From contig LSRX01000176.1 of NCBI GenBank assembly GCA_001939145.1, positions 560,359 to 624,358 on the forward strand: a DNA stretch of 64,000 nucleotides, written 5' to 3'. This stretch comes from Symbiodinium microadriaticum (lineage: Eukaryota; Sar; Dinophyceae; Suessiales; Symbiodiniaceae). The position numbers were made by a program, and so were the translations under genes. The notes below the pieces were generated by a model. It made no database searches. It saw only the letters and a program-made list of their open reading frames with translations, and was not told the DNA's origin. Of the stretch, positions 21,706 to 32,528 are shown one piece after another (position 1 is the first letter of the stretch; every line of letters starts with the position of its first letter).

Positions 21706-22444
21706 TTAAGCCCCCCTTGCAGAGCCGCCTTAGGCTCCAGCTAGGTAGCTTATACCTCTAAGTCTTAAACTAAAGTGCCTGTTTTTGGGAACCCCATGAA
21801 GGACTATATAGGCTGTAAAGGTATATCGTATATACTATACTAGGTAGATGAAGTTTAGGGTCATTTAGGGTTTAGGGTTTTGGGAACTTGGGGGCACCCA
21901 GCAGTTTTCCTGGCCTCCAGGCAGATAGAGCACTGCTGCTGATCAGCCACAGCAGGATGGTCTAGGCTAACAACCTGCGGCCCAATGGGCTACTTTAGGG
22001 TATGGTAGTCTGTTATTTTTGGCTACTTGGCTTTTCAGGTAAACCCTAAACCCGGGTCGTTATAGAGCCTTCCACTTTATAATAAAGGGCTCCTTTTCAG
22101 GGTCCATTATATAGGGGACGTAGCGGGGTTTAGGGGGTTTCATAAGTGGGGCTATTGCAAGAGCTCCCTGCGGAGTCTTCATGGGTCTTACACTGTATAT
22201 CTTTTGGGTTTAGGGGTTTAGGGCTTCGGGGTCTCAAAATCATCGGTTTATAGAGGATTGACGTGAATGCGGCGGATGGCTCTGTTGGTTCTCAGTGGAT
22301 TTCTATGGGCCTCCTAGACGGAGTCTGCAGACGGATTTATGCTGTGAGGCTTCAGCGCCTGAGGGCTGACTGTAGAGGGTTTGGACTTCTCCCTCTGCAA
22401 GGGCTTCGGGGTAGAGTTGTAGGGAGTAGGTTTCAATTTGGTTT

Positions 22445-22590
22445 TAGTTAACCCTATAGACCCCTACACCCCTAAACCTTAAACCCCCAAAACTCCTAAA
22501 CCCCTAAACCCTGAACCCCTAAACCCCTAAATCCTGAACCCGAAGCCCCTTGGACAGAGCCCTACCCTAAACCCTAAACCCCTTTTGGAG
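22445..22590. repeat. Telomere-like CCCTAAA tract
   Basis: CCCTAAACCCC-type motifs. Confidence 0.9.
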
Positions 22591-22759
22591 CCTTGGATCT
22601 TTCCCAACTCCGAATATCATACTTCCTAAAGTGAACCCAGCCTTCCGACATTCCTGACTTCCAGGGTTTGTTAGGGGTTTTCAGGACTTCCAGGGTTTTG
22701 AGGGTTTTCAATTCTTTTCGGGTTTAGGGTTTTTAGGGTTTTTAGTGCTTACTTGCGTG

Positions 22760-22945
22760 GATTCCCTTTGACCTTCGCTACTCCGGGCAAGTCCGGGCAA
22801 GTCCCGGGAATAAGGTGGCAGCGATTGATGTTTCGACTGATCAATGAGATGTCGTGGGTATCTTCTAATACATGTCGAAAAAATAAATTCAAGCACTGTG
22901 CATTGCAAACCGCTTCAAAGCAATTTGATTTGGCAACTGAAAGAA
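22760..22945 (-). other. Exon-like stretch, unidentified
   Basis: On minus, a good acceptor (GTTCTTTCAG) near 22942 precedes a frame of ordinary composition (SNCFEAVCNAQCLNLFFRHV, then LEDTHDISLISRNINRC). No clear donor and no family. A plus-strand frame of similar length overlaps it, so strand is uncertain. Confidence 0.25.
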
Positions 22946-23247
22946 CTTTAGGGTTTAGGGTCCTCAAAAGCTCCAATAACCCCCTCAACAAGGATCCCTG
23001 CCACCCAGTAGTAGTGTATGCGCATAATCGATGCATGCAGCCCCCCCCACCCAAACCTTGCAAAATGGTAGGTGGTGGCCTCAGATTCATAATGCAACCC
23101 TTTGAACCGAAGGATGTTTGGATCAGCCCCAAGACCCAATAACCCCAAAACATCCGAATGAATACCCAGTAAGGGCCCCAAAGCCCTAAAAGCCCGTGGA
23201 CTCAGCGAGCGATGCCGGAGATTCCAACAACGAAAGCCCCAGGAGAT

Positions 23248-23385
23248 TCCCTAAACCCTAAACTCAAAACCCCAAAACCCAAAACCCTAATAATTAAACC
23301 CCTGCAACCAAAACCCTAAACCCCTAAACCCTAACGAGTAAGCCAAAATAAACCCTAAACCCTAAACCTAAACCCCCCCCAAGTG
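23248..23385. repeat. Telomere-like CCCTAAA tract
   Basis: AACCCTAAAC motifs with variants. Confidence 0.9.
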
Positions 23386-23566
23386 CTGCGCCTCCGTGTT
23401 TCGCTCAAGGGATCCGGGCGGTGCAGCATCGCCTCGTCGCAGAAAGAGGCGGCTGTTGGGGTTCAGTGCTGGGAGCTCCTTCAAAGGGGCTCTTTAAGGG
23501 GCTTCCTGTAAGGGTTCCTATAAGGGTTCCTTCAGGGCTTTACGGTTCTTTTAAACGGTCTATGAG

Positions 23567-23671
23567 GTTCCCAGAGTTAAGGAATATACACCTTAAATTA
23601 CATCATATTCGGGTTCCTACTATAGTTTTACGGTATGTTCCTTCACTAAGGGGTTTTGGAGTCTCTGGGTT
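23567..23671. mobile_element. Foldback element, family F copy
   Basis: Left TTAAGGAATATACACCTTAA, right ACGGTATGTTCCTTCACTAA then GGGGTTTTGGAGTCTCTGGG. It shares the CCTTAA..GGAATATACC core with copies at 27.4 and 37.2 kb. The left arm is shortened. Confidence 0.6.
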
Positions 23672-23769
23672 CACGACCTGTTCGCTCATGGCGTTTGAAG
23701 TTTTAGGGTGCTGGGGCTCTCGCCCGCCCAGACCGCCTTTACAAGGACAGGCCTTGGAGGTTCAGGGGT

Positions 23770-23880
23770 AGCCCTAAACCCTAAACCCTAAACCCCTAAA
23801 CCCTAAACCCTAAACCCCTAAACCCTAAAGCCTAAACCCCTAAACCCTAAACCCTAAACCCCTAAACCCTAAGTAGTAAG
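23770..23880. repeat. Telomere-like CCCTAAA tract, near-perfect
   Basis: About 15 heptamer/octamer units, among the cleanest in the window. Confidence 0.96.
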
Positions 23881-23891
23881 TGGGGTTAGGT

Positions 23892-24003
23892 GGGTAGTTC
23901 TCAAAAGAAGGGACCTTCCCAGCCTTTTTGGGAGCCCAACATAAGGCGGCATCCTTGTCAAAAGGACCCTGAAAAGGGACCCTAATTTAGAGAAGTATAC
24001 CCC
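23892..24003. mobile_element. Foldback element, family D copy
   Basis: Left GGGTAGTTCTCAAAAGAAGG; right AAGGGACCCTAATTTAGAGA then AGTATACCC. The arms are less exact than in other D copies. Confidence 0.6.
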
Positions 24004-24127
24004 TTTCTGTCCCAGATGTAGGTTATCATTATCGTGGCTACCCTACTTGTGACCCCCACCTACAAACTACCCAGAAACAAGTAAAATCCCTAACCCCTAA
24101 TCTGGACTAGGACCCTCAGAAAAAAAA

Positions 24128-24196
24128 AACCTAAACCCTAAACCCCTAAACCCTAAACCCTAAACCCTAAGCCCCTAAACCCTAAACCCTAAAGCC
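24128..24196. repeat. Telomere-like CCCTAAA tract
   Basis: Near-perfect heptamers. Confidence 0.93.
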
Positions 24197-24349
24197 CCTT
24201 CAAGGAAGCCAAGCAGAAGCCGAGCTCGGTGCTCATCCGGAGAAGTCCGCGCCTGGCCATCCAGAAGAGGATCCTGGGGGAATGCTGTGGGGGCTAGTGC
24301 CGTGGTTTAGGGCTTTTTTTGCTTTGAGCACCTTTTTCCCTCCTAGCAG

Positions 24350-24680
24350 TTAAGGTTTAGGGTTTAGGGTTTAGGGTTTTTGAGTAGTAGAAGGTTTTAA
24401 GGTTTAGGAATTGGGGTTGGGAATGCGTCAGGGGTCTTTTTTGGAAGGAACCCCCATTCCGCCCTGCTTCAAGGCTACCTCAGAGTTTGGGATTGCTTTG
24501 GGGTCTCTTCAGGGGTTCTGTTTCAAGGCTGCTTTAAGGGAACCCTCCTGGGGACTGCCCCAAGTTTGGGGCTGCGGGCTTGGAGCTTAGGTATGCTTTA
24601 GGCTTCTTTAGGATATCCAGGGTTTAGGGTTTAGGTTGTATGGTTTAGGGGTTCTTTAGGGTATCCAGGGTTTAGGGTTT
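24350..24680. repeat. Telomere-like TTTAGGG motifs, interspersed
   Basis: Perfect TTTAGGG runs at 24355-24380, then scattered motifs. The phrase TTTAGGGTATCCAGGGTTTA occurs at least partly twice (about 24610 and 24655). Confidence 0.88.
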
Positions 24681-25098
24681 TCTGGACGGGCTTGGTATGG
24701 GGGACTTTTCAAGGGGCACCGCCCTTTTAAGGCCCCAAGATAGACGCCGGTTTGGATAATCATCTACCCCTGACCCCCCCCCAAAGTATGCAGAGTAATA
24801 GCCTTTTCAGAGGTTTTGGGCCATTATTTTTTTACCTGCTTTTGGGGGCTTAGGTCATGGTTAAGATCCTATGGTAAGAAAATCAGGTAACCAAACCAAG
24901 TATTGCAATCCAGGGTCTAGGTGCAAGAAACCCTGAAGCCCCAAGCCAACCGCTGTGGAAAAAAAAAGCCGCACCACTGAACAACTCTCTGATTCCTTAC
25001 TGGTAAGCACCTCTTCAGCCCCCATCTCACAACCACCTCATGCCCTATAACAAAGCCGATATAGAGCCCCATGGGCCAATGTAAACCCTTATTCATAT

Positions 25099-25279
25099 GG
25101 GTCGTTCTCTATCCCTTTTAATTAGGGTCCTTCTTACAAGGGTGGTACTATATTGGGGGCCTAAAAAAAGGACTCTACTTTAGAGAACTACCCATAACCG
25201 TAAACCCTAAACCCTAAACACTAAACCCGTACTTTTCTTGGGGACCTTAAAAAAGGAACCCTACTTTAGAGAACTACCC
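25099..25279. mobile_element. Foldback element, family D copy with duplicated right arm
   Basis: Left arm GGGTCGTTCTCTATCCC; right arm TTTAGAGAACTACCC at 25179-25193 and again at 25265-25279. ATAT precedes the left end and follows the second right end, which suggests a 4-bp target duplication around the longer form. Confidence 0.65.
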
Positions 25280-25360
25280 ATATAAACCCCCAAGGCCCCC
25301 ATGCCCTCACCGAGGTCGCTGCTGCGATAGGCCGGCCACCCCCAAAAGGATGAAGAAGGA

Positions 25361-25470
25361 GTACATCAGGTTGAAGCAAGCCTTGGGCCCGAAATCGGGT
25401 AATCAGGTAGGGCTCATTGGATCTAGTGCTGATGTACATCAGGTTGAAGCAAGCCTTGGGGAGCGAAATC
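25361..25470. repeat. Direct duplication, 73-bp spacing
   Basis: GTACATCAGGTTGAAGCAAG plus CCTTGGG begins at 25361 and again at 25434. Confidence 0.93.
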
Positions 25471-26167
25471 TGGTGAGCAGGCAGGGTTTCGGATTTGTAG
25501 TGCTTGTATGGCCGTCGGTCCAGATTGCAAGTTGCAAGTGATGGGCGGGCTTTAAACCCAAAACCCCCAAAAACCCTAAACCCTATCCGAAGCCCCGAAA
25601 TCCATAGATCCTGAGCCCCGAAATCAAAAGATCCTAACCCTAAACCCTAATCCCTATCCCCGAAATCCAAAAGATCCTGAGCCCCAAGCCGACAGAAGCT
25701 CTCGCTACGTCCACCCGAGGAATGTCGTGGCAGCTCCAACTGACAGACCCAGACACTCCAAAATCCTGTCGGGTTCAGGGCTGAAAGGGGTTTAGGGTTT
25801 AGGGGATTCGGGGTTAGGGGTTAAGGGTTGAGTGTTTAGTGATTCGGTTCCCATAATACAAACAATCCTAGAAACTCAAGAGACTTTAGGAAGGATTGAC
25901 TGGCCCAATCCCGACCCCACAGCTTTAACTACCACAAAAGCAAGCAAACAACCCCAACGTAACGCGAAATGTATCGAGCATCACCCTGAAAAACACGCAA
26001 AATAAATTACCCCTATAGCCCTTAAACTCCACAGCATCCCCTAAACCCTGAAACAGCCTTTTCAACTGCACCGCTGAGCTCTGCACATAGGCGTGGATAG
26101 CAGAGACCAGGCCAGGAGCTACCTGATGCGAGGCCCGGTGTCCATCCCGGCGCTGGTCGGGGTTCGG

Positions 26168-26280
26168 ATAATTAATTTAACAATGTTTAATTAGTCAAAA
26201 ACTTTCAGTCCCAAATCTTTTATTTCAATCACCTGTTCTGATAATAGCGTGACGAACATTTCATCTGGCATATCATCAAC
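26168..26280 (-). other. AT-rich foreign-looking patch
   Basis: A 113-bp AT-rich block with no telomere-like motif. The minus strand reads open for about 30 codons, MPDEMFVTLLSEQVIEIKDL and then six residues to TAA. It ends at a single N at 26281. This could be vector, bacterial or other contaminant sequence, or unusual host sequence; its source is not recognised. Confidence 0.5.
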
Positions 26281-26281
26281 N

Positions 26282-26336
26282 CCAAGCCGACAGAAGCTCT
26301 CGCTACGTCCACCCGGCGCTGGTCGGGGTTCGCTCG
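26282..26336. other. Suspect assembly join with duplicated flanks
   Basis: CCAAGCCGACAGAAGCTCTC and the following CGCTACGTCCACCC copy 25685-25718, then GGCGCTGGTCGGGGTTCG copies 26150-26167. The two joined pieces and the N suggest mis-joined contig ends. Confidence 0.75.
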
Positions 26337-26349
26337 ATTTTTTTTTTTT

Positions 26350-26730
26350 TTTTGGGGGGGGGTTAGGGTTAGGGTTTAGGGTTTGCGGTTTAGGGTTTTT
26401 AGCGATTTTTGGTGCTTCTTACAGGTGTTGCTAGGGCTTCAGTGTGTGTTTTTTTGTAGAGGTTTCCTGGGTTTGAGGTTTTTTTTTAGTTCCAGGGCTT
26501 CACGTAGTTTAGCCTTCGGTGTTTCGGAGCTTTGGGTCTTGCAGGGCTTTTAGGGTTTAGGGTTTATGGGGTATTATACATATAAATAAATATATATATA
26601 TATATATATGTATACATATATATATATATATATTTATTTATTTAATTAATTAATTATTTATTTATTTATAGGGTTTGGGGTGTTAGGGTTTTAGGGTTTG
26701 GGGTTTTAGGGTTTTGGCGACTTTAGGAAC
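26350..26730. repeat. TTTAGGG motifs around a TA/ATTT microsatellite
   Basis: Telomere-like motifs at 26365-26400, 26550-26570 and 26670-26715, with (TA)n and (TTTA)n at 26577-26668. Confidence 0.9.
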
Positions 26731-26934
26731 CGGTCAGCGCTAGATCAAGCTTTCTGCCGCGTTACCGGAGGCTGCTTGCCTGTCGAGGTGTCATCTTAAG
26801 TCTACGTCGTGGATATTGCAGTCGATGCCTAGAGCAAGATGAAGCCTAAATATGCAGCATACTGGATGTATGACTTGGGTATCTGTACTACAGCACGGAG
26901 CGCTAATTGATAAATATTTACAATAGGCTTCTGC

Positions 26935-27072
26935 CCTAAACCCCTCAAACCTAAGACCCTAAAACACTAAACCCCTAAAACCTAAGACCCTAAACCCTAA
27001 AACCTTAAGACCCTAAACCCTAAACACCAAAACCCTAAGACCCCAAACCCTAAACCCTAAAACGTTAAAGCC
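26935..27072. repeat. Telomere-like variant tract (CCCTAAGAC)
   Basis: Alternating CCCTAAA and AAGACCCTAAA units. Confidence 0.92.
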
Positions 27073-27370
27073 CTGCAATAGACCCGAGCTCGACCCCAGC
27101 AGGCGCCTCCTTGCACCGGGCCAGACCCTCACCACTCGGCGCCGCGGTTGAGAGCGTGCTGTTGCTCGCGCCTGGTGGGAAATCAGGATTTCGGGCCCTG
27201 CACCTAAAGGGATCTATGGGGATTTAGAAGGGAGCTATAGGGATTTAAGGATTTAGGGCCCTGGACTTTAAGGGACCTTTAAGGGGATGTCTGCGGGATC
27301 TATCGGGATTTAGACGGGATCCAATAGGGACTTACAAGGGATCCATGGGCCTGAGCTCTGTTCTAGATCT

Positions 27371-27484
27371 CCCAGAGACTCCAATATCCCTTAATTAAGG
27401 AATATACCTTAAATGATAATAGAAACCCTAATGAGATTTAAGGTGTATTCCTTAATTAATTAAGGGATAGTGGAGTCTCTGAGG
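27371..27484. mobile_element. Foldback element, family F, best copy
   Basis: Left arm CAGAGACTCCAATATCCCTT then AATTAAGGAATATACCTTAA; right arm TTTAAGGTGTATTCCTTAAT then GGGATAGTGGAGTCTCTGAGG. The arms pair over about 45 bp. GAGCTCT lies just outside both ends. Confidence 0.85.
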
Positions 27485-27555
27485 AGTTGAGAGCTCGAAT
27501 CCCGAACCCCAGCAACTTGGGACCCTGACTTCAGGGCTTAGGCCTTGAAGCCCAC

Positions 27556-27652
27556 TATCCCATAGGTCCAAGTACCATTATAGCAGGATCCTTAGTAGCT
27601 GCTTGGGCCCCAAAAATATATACTATACTCTTACTTGGACCCTTTGGGTATA
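27556..27652. mobile_element. Foldback element, family G copy
   Basis: Left TCCCATAGGTCCAAGTACCA, right CTTACTTGGACCCTTTGGGT. TA occurs at both edges. Confidence 0.65.
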
Positions 27653-28116
27653 GGGGCAATAATACTTGCCAAAGCCCCCTAAACCCTAAACCCGAAACCC
27701 TGAAACCTTGAAACCCTGAATCCCCAAAAGTCGTGTAATAACTACAAGTAATTATGCCTTACACCAACGGAAAAATTAAAACTTTGGTAATAGCCCGAAA
27801 ACCCCACACCTTTGCAGTACTTAACGTCCAAATCTATACCGCATAGAGTGCTTGTCCAACGTTTTCAGAACGCCTGAAAACACCTACATACCCTCTACTA
27901 AAGCGATAACATGCCCTACAACATGCCCTACGAAACCCTGCAGAAACCTTTCAAGCCCCGATAAAGCGTGGTGCCTGCAGCCGCTTCATCGTCGTGCCCG
28001 TGGTGCTTGGTTTTGTTGACCTCGACGGGCTTCGATGAAAGCGTTCGAGCTTGAGGCGGTTTTAAGTCCAGGGTTGTTTCAGGGGTTACTGTAAAGGCTA
28101 CCGTGGGGGATAAGGG

Positions 28117-28332
28117 TTGTTAGAAGGGGAACTGTCAGAGCTTTACATAAACGGGCTCAGTAATGCTCGAGAGTTTACAAGGATTCTTCATGCAAAGTAC
28201 AGTTTCGGATGTTTTTGGAGCAGTTACGAGCACCTGGCACCAAGACTTCATCCAGGTGGTGCCCGTCTTCTCGTCGAACGACACCAATTCATCCAGATGC
28301 ATCTACGCCCATGTATTGCCGTGGATGGTTAA
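28117..28332 (+). CDS. Exon-like coding segment, probably C-terminal, unidentified
   Basis: A plus-strand frame of 71 codons with ordinary protein composition (LEGELSELYINGLSNAREFT, later QFIQMHLRPCIAVDG) ends in TAA at 28330. No start codon is evident, so a 5' splice junction is likely near 28110. A second frame over the same bases also reads plausibly, which lowers certainty. It opens a plus-strand cluster with the islands at 28560 and 28875. No domain or family is recognised. Confidence 0.35.
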   Translation: MLEGELSELYINGLSNAREFTRILHAKYSFGCFWSSYEHLAPRLHPGGARLLVERHQFIQMHLRPCIAVDG

Positions 28333-28559
28333 ATATGAAGCACCCTAAACATCCCTACAAACCCCTACCTGGACCCCCAATAACTTACCTTTCCGAGGCC
28401 TTACGTAAGGAAATAATCGGAAAATATAATAAGAAACCCCAAAAAAAGAGGTAGGTTCTTCAGGGTCCGAATGATGCAAGCTGCTACCTCCTCAGCCGAA
28501 GCTTCCCATCTTCGGTGACTTTTCGGTTTAGGGTTTAGGGTTTTAGGGACACCGACCAA

Positions 28560-28745
28560 GTGTCCCTGACTTCCGTCGCAGCTTTTGAAAACATGGCATC
28601 TGTGGCAGGTCTCAACGAAGACGGGTGCGCACTGTGTGTAGACGCTAGTCTGCTTGAACAGGAAGAAAAAGGTGTATCCATGAACATCAGAGTATGGTTG
28701 AATAAGGGCTATACAGAGGACGCTGTTACAATGCCGACAGCCAAA
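28560..28745 (+). CDS. Exon-like coding segment, unidentified
   Basis: Sixty-two codons without low complexity (SLTSVAAFENMASVAGLNED, later MNIRVWLNKGYTEDAVTM) end at AAA|GTATAA, a usable donor. The upstream edge may be an acceptor after ACCAAG. The internal ATG at 28593 is the only in-frame candidate start. Likely one exon of a plus-strand gene with the neighbours at 28.1 and 28.9 kb; phases do not join directly to the 28875 exon, so another exon or a decayed copy is implied. No family is recognised. Confidence 0.4.
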
Positions 28746-28874
28746 GTATAAAGCATGTACTTACGCCGCAAAGAGGTTGCTCAAATGAAGTACGTAACTC
28801 TCCGTCGTGAGTATGTGGGCACATGGACCCTCGAGACTCTGCGGGGTTTGTCCAACATCTGCGGACGCTTCTAG

Positions 28875-28932
28875 GGTTTACGTTGACCCTGAAGAACCTG
28901 ATTATGATTTCTTTATAGAAGTCCTTAAAAAG
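28875..28932 (+). CDS. Short exon-like segment, unidentified
   Basis: Bounded by an acceptor (GCTTCTAG) and a strong donor (AAAAAG|GTAGGT). It encodes VYVDPEEPDYDFFIEVLKK, an acidic ordinary-looking sequence. Part of the 28-kb plus-strand cluster; no family recognised. Confidence 0.4.
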
Positions 28933-29643
28933 GTAGGTAGGTCATTTGGGGCTAAGGTAGGGCTTAAAGAGTTCAGGGGCGAAGGGTCCTCCTGCCTAAG
29001 CATTCGTGATTGGCAAGGATGGCCATACCAACAAAGGGCATGAGAATAACCGAGTTGGCATACTGTGAGAATAATATGTAGCACCGACAATATGTAGCAC
29101 CAACATGGCCAAGAAGTACAGCGTCTCAATCTCGGCAACAGATGCAGCTTTTCCCATTAGGGCTCCGAAACTGGACCGGGAATCAGAAGACATCGAAAGG
29201 TCCGAAGCCCCCACCTACTGCCAAGAAACCCCCATAGTGCTGCTCCTGAATTCTCAATGCATCGAGCACTGAAACCATTCACTTATTCAGTATCTAGTAT
29301 TGAGTCATGACGGGTACTGGCCAATCAGGCCATCATGCGGCAGCAACCCCGAATGTGATAAACCAAGGAAGTCTAAACTAGCCCAAGAGGTTCTTGCCCC
29401 CAACCGGTCTTCCAGACAAGTAGGCTGCAGACCCAGTAAAGGCCCAACATATTCCTGGGCTTAGCTGAGGAGTCATTCTTGTCCGGGGAAAAGTGTTTGA
29501 GCACGGGATGTGGGGGTTTGAGCTTCCGGGACTTGTCTTCGCTTCTCGAAAACACCTGCTGGTCGTCCTACCCCTGTGCATCTACGTAGCTACACAGTCT
29601 ATACCGTAGCATGGCATGACATTGACCCCAGGGTTGCTAACTC

Positions 29644-29649
29644 TCTCTG

Positions 29650-29680
<31 letters not shown>

Positions 29681-29727
29681 AGATAGATAGATAGACAGAT
29701 AGATAGATAGATAGATAGATAGATAGG
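29644..29727. repeat. (TC)n and (GATA)n microsatellites
   Basis: A CT run at 29644-29680 followed by AGATAGATAG. Confidence 0.97.
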
Positions 29728-30589
29728 AACCCCTTTCACGCCAAAGTGTAGTTGTACGATATGTACATGGACGCAACCCTAAACCCGATCTCCATTCCTC
29801 CGGCCATCGTGGGCTGCGCACATGCTCAAATATTCGGCTTTGCAGAACGCAGATGCTGGCAAGTGTCGAGGGGTTATGCTTTGTCTTGGGTCCATGTGCT
29901 TTGGGTAAAACCCTAAGCCCTAAACCCCCCTTGAATCTAGCACATGGAAATCCTGGCTATGGTCTGGGAGTTGCTGGGGTAGACTTCAGTGTTTGCGCTG
30001 TCACACCTCACACTGTGACATGGGTTGGCTTTGGTTGCACTTCTAGGTGTACCGAAAATAGGAACCTGCTCCTTGCATCTAGTAGAGCGGGATTTCGAAA
30101 GGCATCTAGTGCAGGTTTGATGTCTTGATGTGTGACACACCGGCCTCAGTCTTCTTTAGATGCCCCCACTCTATATCTGCAGGTCTTCCGGTTTGCCTTA
30201 CATATCCCAGTCAGGACCTAGAGAAACGGATACTACAATCCTCATCCAAGGGACTGAAATTTAAGCCTGGCTATGATTCACAAACCGGGACGAACCAAAG
30301 CCCGTGAAGGAAATCTTAAAGGTGTGTGGCTCAAGGATTATATTGCTTTCGCCCTCCTTTGCTCTATAGACAATGCTACTAATAAGGCTTAGTAAGGCTT
30401 AGTAGTTGGGGTTAAGGCTTACGGTAGGATTAGAGGTTTAGGCTCTAGTAAGGTTTAGTATGGGGTTTAGGGCTGGTGGTTCAACGTTCAACACACCTCG
30501 CTGCACTTCCCTTTGCGCCCGAAGAGCCACACGGAGGTGAAGACTGGGACAATCATATTGTAGGCCTGGACCCTGGCAGCAGCAGGCTT

Positions 30590-30682
30590 CCCCAAAGGCT
30601 CTAAGGACTCATATTTTAAGGCTTCTGGGCCCAAAGACCATACTATTATATAAGGCTTTTGGGCTATTTTGAGCCTCAGGGT
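30590..30682. repeat. Family M repeat, copy 1
   Basis: CTCTAAGGACTCATATTTTA, AGGCTTCTGGGCCC and TTTTGGGCTATTTTGAGCCT recur in reverse orientation at 33890-33965, which lacks about 15 bp of the middle. Confidence 0.85.
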
Positions 30683-30969
30683 TCTAATCAACATGGTTTA
30701 GGCTTCGGGGTGCACAAGGCAGAATGCCAGAATACCAGCAAGAGTGGGATGGTGTAGTTTACTTCTCACATGGGTCATAGCTACTCAGAAGTGCCGTTTC
30801 TGGATAGAAGCACCCAGACCCAAGCTGGGAAATCTTCGCGAAATATCGGGGTTTGAGTACTCGAGGTGTTGCTTAGCGGGTCCACTGCTGCAAAGATGTC
30901 GCAAGTCAAGGACGGAACTGCCCCGGCACGTACAAGCTTTTCACTGAAATGAATACAAGAAGGGTAACG

Positions 30970-31069
30970 CAGAGGGTCTAAAGATGCTATGGAACTAAGC
31001 CCCACAAGACCATTCTAACCATGGTTTGGGGCGGGGCTGAGCTAGTAGTGTGTATATGGACCCTCTTGG
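30970..31069. mobile_element. Foldback element, family E copy
   Basis: Left AGAGGGTCTAAAGATGCTAT then GGAACTAAGCCCC; right GGGGCTGAGCTAGTAGTG then TATATGGACCCTCTTGG. The interior has AAGACCATTCTAACCATGGT. Confidence 0.75.
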
Positions 31070-31530
31070 ACTTCAAGCCGTAAATTCTATACTAGGGTCT
31101 AACATCGTTTCTCACACGGACCCTATGATCGTAACCTACGAAAGTAGGCCATGGTAGATTAAGGCAGCAAGAGCATCGCTTCAGAGACAACTGGGCCAGT
31201 GCAGCGGGACAGAAGCTCAACTGCTCTACGCCAAGCTGACCCACAAACGAAGCCGTAACCTCAAAATCCTAAACCCAGAAAACCTTAAACTTGCCTTATT
31301 AAGCCACAAATCCCGAAGTCTACTCCCCAGAAGCCTAAACCCCAAACCGCAAGCCCTAAAGTAAAACCCAATCCCCTAAACCACTCTGAAACACGAATCC
31401 TTAAACCCCCTTCTTCCAAAACGCCCACGCGCTCACACACCAAGACCTCAACCCCAAACGCCAATTCAGCACATAAAACAAATCAAACAACAAAACATCA
31501 CCTAACCATAAAGCCCTTATGAAAGCATTA

Positions 31531-31629
31531 CCTATACTCTCCATTGTAGTTCCTTTTTAGGTTTAACCAATTCTACATTAAGGATCCTAAAAGGAAACCC
31601 CAAAAAGGAACTACAATGGAGACTATAGG
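31531..31629. mobile_element. Foldback element, family A copy 1
   Basis: Left CCTATACTCTCCATTGTAGT then TCCTTTTT; right AAAAAGGAACTACAATGGAG then ACTATAGG. TA occurs on both sides. The core is TTTAACCAATTCTACATTAA with GGATCCTAAAAGG. Confidence 0.92.
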
Positions 31630-31737
31630 TACTGACTCGCTGACACCCAGCAAAAGCCCTGCCTGGACGGCATGCGTTCCGGGTTTTCCGGATCGAAAGA
31701 CCAGCCGCAGAAGATCCGAGCACCCAAAGTCCCGTGC

Positions 31738-31890
31738 CTAGGGTTTAGGGTTTAAGGTTTAGGGTTTGGGGCTTATAAGGTTTAAGGTTTAGGGCTTTCG
31801 GGGTTTGAGGGTTTAGGGTTTAAGGTTTAGGGCTTTCGGGGTTTAGGGTTTAGGGTTTAAGGTTTAGGGTTTCGGGGTTTAGGGTTTAAG
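31738..31890. repeat. Telomere-like TTTAGGG tract
   Basis: TTTAGGG/TTTAAGG alternation with GGCTTTCGGGG inserts repeated about every 40 bp. Confidence 0.94.
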
Positions 31891-31921
31891 GGCTCTTCGG
31901 CCTGCTTCACAAGTACCATTT

Positions 31922-32132
31922 GGGTAGTTCTCTAAATAAGTAGCATTCCGCCTTATTAGTTTTCTTTGCATCATTTAAATTCACCAGAACCGGCTTGTAT
32001 TGTCTTCAGTCGACAGGTCGCGGCCTCAGACGCAACGTGCAGCAAAAATTAGGGTCCCTTTTAGGTCCCCAATACAGTATGGCACCCCTTATAATAAGGA
32101 CCCTAAAAGGGACCCTAATTTAGAAACTACCC
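31922..32132. mobile_element. Foldback element, family D copy with internal insertion
   Basis: Ends GGGTAGTTCTCTAAAT and TTTAGAAACTACCC, flanked by ATTT on both sides (31918-31921, 32133-32136). After the first 16 bases about 110 bp of unrelated sequence intervene before ATTAGGGTCCCTTTTAGG, which pairs with CCTAAAAGGGACCCTAAT. Confidence 0.8.
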
Positions 32133-32438
32133 ATTTATGGGTTAGGGGTGCAGGCCGGAGGTTTCAGCGTTTAGGTTCCCGGTCTTCGCTGCAGGCTTTC
32201 AGACTTTAGGGGTGGAGGCTTTCAGAACTAAGGAGACAGAGACAGGGAGACTAAAGAAGGATAAGCACAACCTGTACACATGCACAGTGAGCTACGTGAA
32301 CCTCGGAAATCAGCAGCATATCGGCGCGACCCCGACTGAAGGAAACGCTCTCAAATCCAAACCTAAGGCTGAAACTCCATCCGGAGCCGGGAAATCCGAG
32401 CGTAGACCCTAAAAAACTCGAATCCTGAGCCCAGGTTA

Positions 32439-32528
32439 CCCATAGGCCCCTAAGTAGTTCCTTTGTGGGGTTACCTTATAGGATTCTAAATCTAAACCAT
32501 AAAAAGGCACTACTTAGGGGCCTATGGG
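32439..32528. mobile_element. Foldback element, family B copy 1
   Basis: Left CCCATAGGCCCCTAAGTAGT, right CACTACTTAGGGGCCTATGG. TA on both sides. Core GGGGTTACCTTATAGGATTC. Confidence 0.93.

Larger units (their letters stand above)
20051..28090. other. Longest telomere-motif-rich, gene-poor interval
   Basis: Dense CCCTAAA/TTTAGGG tracts, foldbacks, duplications and one suspect assembly join. The only exon-like piece I would flag is at 22.75-22.95 kb on minus. Confidence 0.6.
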
